From Cristatella mucedo (Eukaryota > Bryozoa > Phylactolaemata > Cristatellidae): a stretch of DNA of 64,000 bases. The notes beneath the pieces are model-generated. The model was not told the DNA's origin. It saw only the letters and a list, made by a program, of their open reading frames with translations, and did no database searches. Numbering within the stretch: the first letter of the stretch is position 1; the number at the start of each line of letters is the position of its first letter. The stretch covers positions 2,616,501 to 2,680,500 of the forward strand of contig WPIO01000013.1 of assembly GCA_009760855.2 (NCBI GenBank). Direction: 5' to 3'. The position numbers and the translations under genes are program-made. This document shows positions 1 through 10,900 of the stretch, in pieces.

Positions 1-1954
1 AGCAGCCTGCTCTGCATCGCATTCATCGCTTCGTCAAAAATGGGCAAAAAGAGTTGATGACATGAAAAATCAGATGCTCCGATAGAGAATGCTGCCAACG
101 CAGGCTATTTAACTAATTATGCGAATAAACAAACGTTTTCGCAGCAGCTGACTGTACCAACCATTCGGGAGTTTCAACTCCATTCGTTAATTTCACAGCG
201 ATGATAAATGCTACTGATGTGGAGCTAAGAGGATGCAAAGAAACCGTATCTTCGTCACTCCGTCAAGCCAACAAGCCCACTACGAGTAGTGCATTCCAAA
301 ACTCCAAGAGCAGGCTAGGGCAAGCACCTCATTGCATTTGAGCATACAACAAGTATGCCTGCAAATCTGCTGTGGGCATTTTTTCAGAATTGTTGATAAA
401 TCCGTCGAACGTATGGTAGCAGCAGGCGACGTTTGTGAGACCCGTGCGACCAAAAGGACCAGTGCCACCAAAGGTCGCCGACTGGTCCACGACGATGACA
501 GCTGCAGCTAAACGGGAGCTGAACTGGCCACCTCTGGCGGCGGCAACTATTCGAAAGGACTTGCCGACAAATGGAAGTGCAGCTACATGCATTGTATGTA
601 ACGCTGGCGCTTCGGTGTTCAGGCTCAAGGCCAGTGCCGGCACAGTGCTTGACAGCAGCTCCAGTCATGGTTGCTTCAGCTGACGTAGGCTGAGGCCAGC
701 AGCTAGCACTCGGCGGCTGCTGCTGCTAGCAGCACTTGCTGTCTATTTTTTCTCGAAGGCTTCGAAGCTTAAGCGGGTAATTGAGGAGAGGACAAGGGCA
801 AAGCAGATTAGATTCTTCGATTCACTCACCAAAATGCCAATTTTCTGCGGAGAACTTTTTTCAAATGTGACAGACAGATCAATTTTGCTTACAATTGGTA
901 TGCCCACACTGACCCTAGCCATGCTTTCAGCATGGGCTCGAAGGTTCTATGTGCCTACGCCTGCTTGCCTGGTTATGGCTACTTTACATGAGACTGAGTA
1001 CACACGACACTCCAAAGTCACATGACCACAGCAACGATGGAAAAAAGTTTCATTTGGTCATACTAAAGCATAATTGCAATTTCAACTGAGCGTGGGACCA
1101 AAAGAAAAGCAATGCAGCAGGCATCAAGCTGGACATCAAATTGCAACTCACCCCTTGGATCACAGCGAGCTCAAACAACCGGTTAATAAAATGTAACTGT
1201 TTCATATAACCTTGCCACCCTTCAGAAAATTAAATATGTGAGTCACTACTGGCTTTCAGGCTGTTTTCATGAAGTGAAGTACCAAACGTTCCTAGCTGCT
1301 TTTAATCAAATAATGAATATAAGCAATAATAATACTAATAAACAAAGTGTGCCTGACCCGAAGTTTTTTATGACCACACAAACAATCAAGATAATCAAAG
1401 GAATTTGGCCAAAATCATCGATACAAATTCATGATCATCACAGTAAGTTGGTCCGTACACAAGATGGATCATGTAACAGTTGGTGTGTCTTGGCTCAGTG
1501 GAAAAAGATCTTGACATTTAGATCAGAAAGGCATAGGGCTAGATGTTTAATCGGTAAGAGCGGGATCGATGAGGATCACCAGCGGCCACCCGCCGAGAGG
1601 ACGTCGCACGGCTAGAGGCATCTCATACGAGCCGGCTTCGCTACCAGTGCCATCATCTAAAGTCGGCTATCTGCAGAGCTAGCCGATCAAATATCCCTGC
1701 CAGCCAGCGAACGTCGATGCCCCGTGCCACCACAGCCTGAGGGTGTGCCGGGCACAGACCTCAGGGTGAATCGATATGTAGAGTGTGTCTCACAGTCACC
1801 CCAGCAAGCAAGCGAGGAGAAAAGTGTTTAGAAAACCTTGCAGCGAAGCTGCCAGTAGTGCTGGAGCAAGAGGCGACCGAAACAGCCAACACTAGACCGT
1901 GTAATCGTTAGTCAGGGTTGCCCGCAATTAGGAAAGGAGTAAGAGTAGACTTCG
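1..1954. other. Unassigned sequence, no supported gene
   Basis: At 329-683 both strands are open for 80-105 codons, including a minus-strand frame with AAVIVVDQSATFGGTGPFGR. I recognise no family and cannot place splice sites. The rest shows short frames only. Confidence 0.4.
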
Positions 1955-2602
1955 TGCGATCAGGCGATTGCAGCTGGTGCAATACTCTGTAGTTAGGCTT
2001 GTCTGTCGTGAGGGTCACAGTTGCCACATCACACCACTTCTCGCCGACCTGCACTGGCTACCAGTCAAGCAACAGATCGACTTGAAGGTTTTGTCGCTCG
2101 CTTTTAGGTCACTTCATTCTTTGGCTCCAGCCTATCTCTCAGATCTACTCCCCCACCAGGCCAAGCATCGTACCACCCGCTTTTCGAAATCCAACAGTTT
2201 ACCACTACCTCATACAAACCTCAAATCCTTTGGAGACCGTGCATTTGGTTAGTATCCTCCCAAAGCCTGGAACTCACTCCCGACTTGCATCACAACATCC
2301 CCTGACTTGACCGCATTTAAAAAGAACTTTAAAACACACCTATTTAGGAGAGCATTTAGTGGGTCCCTGTGATTCCTCCTTTATGTGCTTATGCCTGCTG
2401 AGACTGTGCATGCTGCCATTAACCACACTTGCGTGCTGACCCTGTGCATGTCACCCTAAGCATGTTATTCGTGTTGTTTATCAAGCATGATATTACTCAC
2501 CATTCCGTCGTATTTCGCTTTGCAGCAAATGTAAAGCGCCTAGAAAAAGATTGAGTTATCTGAGGGCGCTTTATCAAGTGCATTATTATTATTATTATTA
2601 TA
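1955..2602 (+). mobile_element. 5'-truncated LINE (main family), complete 3' end
   Basis: It begins in the RT C-terminus (RLQLVQYSVVRLVCREG, LADLHWLPVKQ, APAYLSDLLPHQ). It continues through WNSLPTC and the 3' UTR to GCGCCTAGAAAAAGATTGAG...GGGCGCTTTATCAAGTGC and (ATT)n at 2581-2602. Its ORF is broken. Confidence 0.9.
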
Positions 2603-2814
2603 TCGACCAAGCTTCGCTTGATCGACGCGGCTGCTGGCAGTGCCTTGTCTGTCTTTGTCTCTACACGGCTGCTGGAAGCGCCGTCATCCATCTTGTCTGG
2701 CAAAGAGACTGTGAAGAACATGGTTTGAGGTGAGAACATAAGTCAGTCAGTGCACGAAATTCAGTGCTGAAGGCGTCAGATAACTTATCAAAATAAATGT
2801 TGAAACCATCCCCT

Positions 2815-2939
2815 AACCATGTAATTCATTTTGTTTGTTAATCAAGCATGATTTTACTCACCATTCAATTGCATTTCCCTTTGCAGCAAATGTAAGGCTG
2901 CTAGAGAGAGATTGAGTTCACTGAGGGCGCTTATCAAGT
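2815..2939 (+). mobile_element. LINE 3' end, interrupted by an insertion
   Basis: The family 3' UTR and hairpin run to TTATCAAGT at 2939. The missing tail (AAGTGCATTGTTATTATT) resumes at about 3660 after an inserted segment. Confidence 0.85.
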
Positions 2940-3658
2940 AACCAAGTTCCATGGGTCAGAGGCTAATTCCCGCCAAACCCCGCCATACTCCGGCCACGCT
3001 GCCGCTCGCCATGCCGCCGAGGTAGGGTAAGACGAGCCGCCGTCAGGTTAAACCTCTTTATAATAACGCATGCGCCAACAACAACAGGGGAACTAAACAA
3101 GTCTACAGGGAGGGTCCTATACACAATCCACTACGGGGGTGCAAGACGATGCAGCAAGCGCGAACAAACGTGTTAGTTGGGGTCAGTCGACTTCTGCAGT
3201 CCTCTCGTTGTTTCGACTCCGAATCCAACAGTATGATCGTACGCCGTCCAAAACCCGGCTGGCTGAGTAACTGCTGGCTAGTCCAAGTCGACAACTACCA
3301 CAGTCGTAAGCTTCCACCGAAAGACGCCAACACACGGGGGGTCACGAGCACGGTACAGGGGGAACGCGGAATATACAAGTCAACAACGAGCGAGCTATCC
3401 AGCTCGGCTCGGGCCTTGGGCACTCGTTCCCTTGCGTGCGTGGCAGCATCGCCGGAGCACGCCTGCACGAATCCAGGTGCATAACTCGGCGAGACCGGGA
3501 GCTTCCAAGACCACGACTTACTTGGCCAACTTCCAGTACCCAAGAGCCCCGGTGACCTCTCGTCACCGCAGATCCGGCAATGCATAGGTCCGACCCCGGC
3601 CTAGCCGGTGACCCTCATTACTGCCGCCTGGTCCCAGCCAACCGAACCCAGCCTGGGA
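2940..3658. mobile_element. Unidentified ~720-bp insertion inside a LINE tail
   Basis: Both edges carry CAAGT, consistent with a 5-bp target-site duplication. The interior is GC-richer than its surroundings, and open frames on both strands are short. There are no clear LTR ends (TG...CA) and no recognised coding motif. The termini are weakly inverted (GTTCCATGGG, CCTGGGAAC). Class unknown. Confidence 0.6.
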
Positions 3659-3678
3659 ACAAGTGCATTGTTATTATT

Positions 3679-4365
3679 ACCCCATAATGAGGAAAGATCG
3701 ATTTCTTGCACACAGAATCGAAATGAGATCAGAGAAATCTGAGATAAAGGAATTGGTACCTGGTGGGCGATAGATTACTGTCACCATCGGCAATTTGTTG
3801 TCGGGTGAAATCAAGACAATAAATTCAAAAGACTACTTCGAGGGTACTGCAAACGGCTTGAAGTCGAAGTTTGAGCGCATCATAAAAGCAACTACACCTC
3901 CAGTTTTGATCGATCTTGGGTGTGAAAAAAGGAGAAACCAGCCAACAGCCTAAAAAAACTCGTGCTAACCTGTGTGGTGTTTTCATAGGCCAGCAGAAGA
4001 CGCGGTGGTGGAAGGAGGCTAACGTGGAAGAGGTGCTTTAGGACAAACTCTCGTTACCGGTGCTGGATTGACAATGAGAGACCAGGGCGGTTTTCCAGCC
4101 GGCCTAGCAAATCAGGTGACGGAAGCAATTCACCTAACAGGAGCCGAGCGGTGCTCAGTGCACTGGCTTAAGCTGCACGCAAACTGTGAACCAAGCGTTT
4201 CTATTAAAATCTAGAGTTCATTTACAAGTGGCTAACAAATTGCCATTTTTGAAATTTTGGAACTCCTACAGCGAGCAGTAGCGATATCTAGCTCGAGCAT
4301 GCGTACCTTCAGAGCTCTACTTCCAATGACCTGCCCACTGGAGACGTTTGGCTTAACTAAATCCT
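3679..4365. other. Unassigned intergenic sequence
   Basis: No long frame, repeat family or RNA gene recognised. Confidence 0.5.
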
Positions 4366-4531
4366 AGCTGATTAAACAGCCTCTTTTTGTATAGCGACAG
4401 AAGAGCCTTTACGGCTATCACCACCGCTAGCAGTGGCGATAAATGATCGCCCAACGCAGGAATCGAACCCACGACCTCGGGACCGAGGTCGTGAAAGCAA
4501 CCGCCTTACCTAGTGTGCCATCACGGCTACA
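4366..4531 (-). mobile_element. tRNA-derived SINE, family A
   Basis: Reverse copy: GCTGATTAAACAGCCTC at the 3' end, GGAATCGAACCCACGACCTC as the B-box region, and GCCATCACGGC at the head. Confidence 0.87.
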
Positions 4532-4731
4532 CGATTATTACACCTACCTCACACTACGTAGCTCGATTAAATTCGGCAGACCTCGGCCGACGATATTATT
4601 TCCTTGACTTTGGACCTCGGTTTTGGTTTGATGTCATTGGAGGCGGGCATCGAAGCCAGTTAGTTAGTTGCCTGTCTGCAAGTCTGCAAACAGGCATACC
4701 CCGACATTTTGGTGAAGCTCCTGTTCGCGCG

Positions 4732-4840
<109 letters not shown>

Positions 4841-5066
4841 TCCTTGCTTGTAATGCGTGGCACGCTGCTGTATTCGCCTAATGCTTACTCGCGTGGAGCC
4901 GTTACGAGCTGTGTGCATCCTTGTGCAGGTCTAGCCTCACACGACTGTCTCGCTGCTGGCCTCCAGCCACAGCCGTTGCGAAGTAAATAGTAATAATTTA
5001 ATAATTGTGCATCATTCAGTGACACCTACTTCACCTGACTTTAGGGTAAAGTGAAGTGTCGTACCG

Positions 5067-5240
5067 TGAGCCGTAATGGCTCACTAGGTAAGGCGGTTGC
5101 TTTTCACGACCTCGGCCCTGAGGTCGTGGGTTCGAATCCTGCAGTGGGCGATCCTTTATCGCTACTGCAAGCGGTGGTGATAGCCATGAAGGCTCTTCTG
5201 TCGCTATACAAAAAGAGGCTGTTAAATCAGCTAGTATTTA
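5067..5240 (+). mobile_element. tRNA-derived SINE, family A
   Basis: A-box-like TGGCTCACTAGGTAAGGC and B-box GGTTCGAATCC are followed by a body ending AGGCTGTTAAATCAGCTAGT. The head looks tRNA-like but the body is not a tRNA. Confidence 0.87.
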
Positions 5241-6629
5241 TTTTATTTATTTGATCAACTCGGTTCTTGACATTCAGGCTCTGTTGTGGGCAGCTCACTA
5301 ACACTGGCCAGAGGCCGGCACGGCTGGGCGAGCAGCCGATCCCATTTCCCCTCCCACTCCTCCTACCAGTCCCAACCCTCCCCCAACAACGACCCCCCTC
5401 CCCAGCTACGCATGCTCATTCGTGCGACCTGGCTCTTCTCGATTATTCCTCGGTTTTCTTCTTCCTGAATATGGGAGCACTCCTCCCTCAAACCGGCCAA
5501 TCACACTTAGTAGGTGAAGCAGCAAGTGAAGGAGTAGAGCCCAGCTCGACTGCTACACCGAACGCAAGTGCCGGATTCTATATACGCTCATTCGTTATAT
5601 ATACTTATCGTTGAAGGGACTGCATTCTGCCATGACTTGGGGGGCATCGCCCACTCACGTGACTCAAATGAAGGCTAATTAAGTTGCTTCCGAAGTTTGA
5701 AAATAAGCTCTTTTAGATGGCCGTTTTAAAGCAAATAAAAACATTGTTTTAAATTTATTTTGGACTTCCAAAATAGCCATTTACACTGGCTTCAAAAGTA
5801 AAGTAAGGCTAGCTGATTTAACAGCCTCATTTATGTAGTGGCAGAAGAGCCTTAACGGCTATCACTACGGCTTGCAGACGGCAATCAGGAGTTGCAGCTG
5901 CAGGACTCGAACTTACGATGCGGATCGTGATGAGCAGGCATCAGTGTAGCAGTCTTGAAAATAGAAGTGGGCGTTATTACATTTGACATATACAGATCTG
6001 AATGCAATATAGGTGCCACCATGGTGGTAAGCAGGGAAAGCCACTTGGAGAGACCTTAAGGGGCATGCCCGGCGGCTTGACATGCCCGTTCACCTTGCTG
6101 TGATTGGTTGCTCCTTTAACGGTTCGTGTTCTGGCCTGCATCCAACCATGGCCAACTTGGAAATGGTTCGCTGTCTTAAAACCGCAGGTCCTTCAAAGCT
6201 CCGTAGTAATTAAAGGGCACACATCGGTGGAGTCAGTAATGAGCCTTCATAAGTCACGATCACGTAGCCGTCCATTACTAGTTAGAGGCTACAAAAAGGG
6301 CCTTGACGAAATAATTCAAGCCTGACGAATACCGTTTACATGTTGTATCGTCGTATACAAATTGCCTGCGATGAATGTTTGTTTGCCTTAGGGGCTATTT
6401 CTTTGTTGCTCCTACAGCTGCAGCTTGAGCTCTTGTATCTTGAGGTCTTTGCAATTGAGGTTAAACGATCGATCAGGCAATCCAACGTTTACCCTATACA
6501 TGAAACGCTCGCACCAGAAAATACCCTGGGCTGTTGTCGGTGACGGTTGGTCTGTCAGGGTTGACTAGGTTAACAATTTCAAGAATAATCTTGCTTGCTT
6601 GATCAAACCACGTGCACCACCATCAGATC
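5241..6629. other. Intergenic sequence between repeats
   Basis: Apart from the SINE at 5807-5950 I see only short frames. The 5286-5614 frames are Pro/Ser-rich and lack any motif. Confidence 0.45.
5807..5950 (-). mobile_element. tRNA-derived SINE, family A (diverged)
   Basis: AGCTGATTTAACAGCCTCAT tail, body and a degraded B box (GGACTCGAACTTACGATGC). Confidence 0.72.
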
Positions 6630-6890
6630 ATACCACTCGAAGTCAGCACTTCTCACCGACCTGCACTGGCTCCCCGTCAAGCAGCTTATCGACTTCAAGG
6701 TTTTGCCACTCACGTTTAGGTCTCTTTATTTCATTTCTCCAGGCTGCCTATCAGAATCACTTCCCAGTCAGACTAGGCATCATGTGACCTGCTTTTATAT
6801 CGCTTTTTGCCCCTAACCAACTTCCAATTTTGGAGACTGCCTTTAGTTCGTATGCTCCCAAAGCCTGGAACTCACTCCTGACTGACGACA
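6630..6890 (+). mobile_element. LINE fragment (RT C-terminal relic)
   Basis: It reads HFSPTCTGSPSS / LTDLHWLPVKQLIDFKVLPL in shifting frames, then AAAGCCTGGAACTCACTCC. It is truncated at both ends. Confidence 0.82.
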
Positions 6891-7811
6891 CGGCACCCGC
6901 TAACTTTTAAGCACTTGATCTAAGGTCGCAACTACTTTGAAATGAGCCTATTGCAATAGCATGCAAAACGACATTTCAAAATGAAAACTACCTATCATCG
7001 ATCAACCGGAATCCGGCTGGCAGATCAGTCTCCGATAGCTGGAGGTGTGCTGCTGCTGCCCAGCTGGCTCGGCCAAGTAATGCAGGTGGACACTGTCAAA
7101 TCGCAATGGCATACGACGACCAAAGACTGCCCAATTGTTTATTGACCTAAAACAGCAATGACCGTCCAAAAGATGCCGGGAAAACTGGCATTAAAAGGGC
7201 AGCCAAACTGAGCACAATCTACGTGGCTACCACGAGTCTTTCTCCTCACTGCCAGCAGACGACTTGCTCAGAGCTGCCATGAAAATCGAACGTGGTGGTC
7301 ATTGTTCACGTGTGCTCGCTTACTGGCTTAGTGTGTTGACCGTGAGTTCGGTCGCCGATCGGATAATGTCAGTCTTGAAAGAAAAGAGCCTGGAAGCTGC
7401 TCGATCAACGGTGGTCTGTTGAATGAAGCCACCACGGTGATAGAGAGGATGAAAAAGCAAGCACAGGGCACATGCTGTGTAGCATGACTGCCAAACAGAA
7501 ACCGCTGCCACGATCGAGCCATCCCCGCCATAACGACTAGTGTCACTGTGTCACTAGCGATTGCTAGGTAGCTACACTGAGCCATATCGCATGCCCCACA
7601 GCAGTCGATCGGCAACGAGTCTTAGCCGGCACCGTTTTGCAGAAGTAAACAGAAATTGACGAGTTAGCTGCACCCAAGAAGGCTGGTGGTAAGTAGTGCC
7701 CGGTCGCAACTACAGCGATGGGCTGGCTGTCTGTCTGTCTGTCCATCTCACTGGCTGTCTAGGACCAAGTTCCGGTCGAAAGCCAAACGATCACCACTGG
7801 CTCCGGATACC
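6891..7811. other. Region downstream of GTF2H1, probably 3' UTR and flank
   Basis: No gene recognised. It includes the candidate polyadenylation signal at 7138-7143 and a short (GTCT)n run near 7728. Confidence 0.45.
7138..7143 (-). terminator. Candidate polyadenylation signal for GTF2H1
   Basis: AATAAA on the minus strand about 670 nt downstream of the GTF2H1 stop. It is a motif match only; the real 3' end is unknown. Confidence 0.35.
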
Positions 7812-7925
7812 TCACTGGAGGTTCTGAAGCATGGAAGTAGATGCCGCTTTGTGCATTCGCTTAGAAAACCAGCCGTTGTATTTGACAAGGGCAGCATTCA
7901 TCATGTCCTCCATGTGGCCGGTGAG
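7812..7925 (-). CDS. GTF2H1: GTF2H1 terminal exon 11 with stop
   Basis: It encodes [20 protein letters not shown] then SKRMHKA and ends in TGA at 7812-7814. It aligns with the p62 C-terminus ([22 protein letters not shown]). Acceptor GCACTGTAG, phase 0. Confidence 0.9.
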   Translation of the reverse strand, partial: LTGHMEDMMNAALVKYNGWFSKRMHKAASTSMLQNLQ

Positions 7926-10900
7926 CTACAGTGCAGAAGGAAACAAATTTGCAAATGAAGCGATCAACCATCTGAACCTGGCTCTTCATTGGGAGCTTCG
8001 GACGAAAATATGCACTGCTCACTTCACGATTGTTTACAGGTCTACAACCCCTGTTAAGGCTAACCGAAAGAGGCAGAGCTAGACACAAGCCCCTTCAGCG
8101 TCCATTAGGATTGGGCAGCCAGCAAAAGCACAAAAGTTTATAGTGAAAATTGTATCCGGTTAAAGGTTTCTGGCAACACAGCTTCTCCCACGGCCGAGGA
8201 GGAGCATGTTAGCTGACCTTGTTACCTTCTCCTGCCATTCTACCTCATTGTTCAGTTGCAATCACTTCTTCACTTTCAGTGAAATATTAAACATTAAGTC
8301 ACGTGTGCACTTACTTGCCAGGCAACTACTAGCCGATTCGGCACATTAAGATAGGTATGCAGTATTGGTTGGAATATGTCAGCTTCCCCACACCCCAATA
8401 AAGAAAGCCACACAGATTCTTCAAATGGCTGATCGCAGCACTCAAGTATCTACCTACTTGCCAGCGAAATATCGAATGCCACCGGAATATGCAGATGGCA
8501 CTAAGAAAAGGCAGTGTAAGCACATAATTATCTGCCCAACCAGCGATTATTAAATGGTCAATGGCGATATAATCGGCACAGCCACACCAGATTGCCATGC
8601 CAATTGAATGCACTAAAAGTTGATGATTAACGGGTCAAGCTGTGGAACTGTAATCTCTGGTTGAAACCACGAACTCCAATGTCTGACGTGAACGTTTAAC
8701 TTGCATGTCCGGCAGGAAAAGTAAGTCTTTCCAGCAGCTACAATATCCTGTACTTGGGTTTGATAGTGCTGCTGACATCACTCTGCCAATTCAACAATAT
8801 TGACATTTTTATAGTGTTTATCGTTACTCGTTCCAAACAACTATTTACTTGACCTACTTGACTAGGACCAATGTGGCAGCATCGATACCTCACTGCAGGC
8901 GTGAGAGAAATGAAGGCGAATCGGGAAACTGCCCCAGCCTTCTGAAGCGCTGAACGATAAACTCGTGTCTGCTCTCGCGTAACATGGGCGATACTCACGT
9001 TTATGCTGTAACCATAGTCAGACATCTTATTTTTCAGCTGCAAAAGTTTCGTGCTGTGGAATCGTTGCAGATTGGAGTGAGCTTTCATCACCTGTAAGCA
9101 AGGGCAGGAGCAGAGTGGATATGTTGTACAATCTGTGAGCACAACTACTAGAAATTTTCCTCGGGAGGGGGAACCACGGACAAGGAGCCTGCAATATTAC
9201 AATGTCATGGCACGTGGAATCAAAGGGTATCAATGCAATTAAGTAACAGCATAGCCAACAACCGGGCCTAGTAATAAGCACAACCCATTTCGTATTAGTT
9301 GGATGCTAAAAAGTACTGTACTATAAGAAAACCAATCGGTTTAAGCATGCCAACTGAATAACAAATATACATATAAAACTTGAATCTACATACAGATACG
9401 GATATAACACAAATGCACCTATGCAATCACACGATGGCTCTGATAATTACGTTGGGCCGTAATCGGCTTCCTTTTATGTTCGGCAGCTTATTTATATTAG
9501 TGCCAAGCACGTGCATGTATTATATATCTAAATCATTAGTGGATTGCCAAATGGAGGCAGTTTGGTCGATTCCACCTGCCCCACTGGCTGTGTAAAAATT
9601 ATCTAGTAACTGCAATAAACATGTCACAGATGCACTAGAAAGAGAATGAGATGAGATTCGGAGGCTCGGGGTAGATACACTGAAGACAGAGACATTGCTG
9701 CCACTAACTATATATATATATGTATTCATACTGGGCATGTCGCCCTAACCATGTTTAGCTCGTTGACATAGTGCATGTTTCCATTAGCACTTTGATCACG
9801 CTTCCTTTATAGCACATGCAAAGTGTATGTATGTATGTATGTACGTACGTACGTGTGTGTGTGTGTGTGTGTGTGTGCATGTATGTATGTATGTATCTAC
9901 GTCTGTAACTACACAAAGCCATAAAGACTATGTGGGTGTTACGCAGGAGAGTTTTGTATAGCGCACTCACAGCCTAAGCAGCTTTCTGTATGCATTCGGT
10001 AGCCAACAGACTTCGTCTCACGCAACAAAGAAAAAGTGGGAAGCATAGCAGAGTCAGGAGAGCAGTTGAGGTAGTGAGTAGCATGGAAGTAGCAGCTTAG
10101 GACTGCTGAAAAAGATGTGCCATAGTCGGCAGACGGAGAGTGGTTGTCGTTGCGTAAGAATTGTGGAAGTGAGTTCCACAGTCTAGGACCTGCAGAGCTT
10201 AAGCTTCTGTCCCCAACGGTCTTTAAGCAGAGGAATGGAACAGCTAATGTATTGTCCGTACAGGACCTGACTGCGCAAAGAGGCTGAAACAGGTGCAGCA
10301 GTTCAGCTAGGTACGAAGGACCCAAGCCGTGGCGGGCCTTGTGGGTCAGGGTGAGAACTTTGCTCTGTCCCCAATGATCAACCGGCATCCATCCTAGCTC
10401 TTTTAGCAAAGGAGACGCGTGCTCAAACCTCTCGGACTTGAAGACTAGCCTTGCAGCCATATTCATAGCCAGCTGCAATGGCCTAGTTGCTTTCTTTGGT
10501 AGCCCATCCAAAAGGGAATTACAGTAATCCAGCTGAGACAGAACTAAGGAGCTAGTTAAATTTTTTGCAAGCCACTGCGGAAGAAAGCTCATAATCTTGG
10601 ATAGGGATCGGATGTGGTGGCTAGCTGTAGAAGCAGTCTTTTGAATGAAACTTTTAAAATTGAGGCAGCTGTCGAAAACGACACCTAAATTTCGAGCACG
10701 TGGTGATGGTAGCACAGCAGCATCACCTATTAGAAGAGCAAAGCCTTTTAATCCAGCCACACGCTTAGGGTGTCCTATGAGCAGCAGTTCGGTTTTATCG
10801 TCATTTAATTTCAGGAAGTTTTCCGACATCCAGGATCGAATATCGGCAAGGCAAGCACTCAGTTTCTCAGTTGCTGCAGCACATTCTAACGGTTTGAATG

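Noticed and set aside
1238-1615. 125-codon plus-strand frame
   Set aside because: Asn/Lys-rich composition, no motif, no homology recognised and no splice or start context.
5067-5160. Functional tRNA gene
   Set aside because: A- and B-box-like motifs are present, but the same head recurs at many loci joined to a fixed non-tRNA body, and no intact cloverleaf with acceptor pairing is seen, so it is a SINE.
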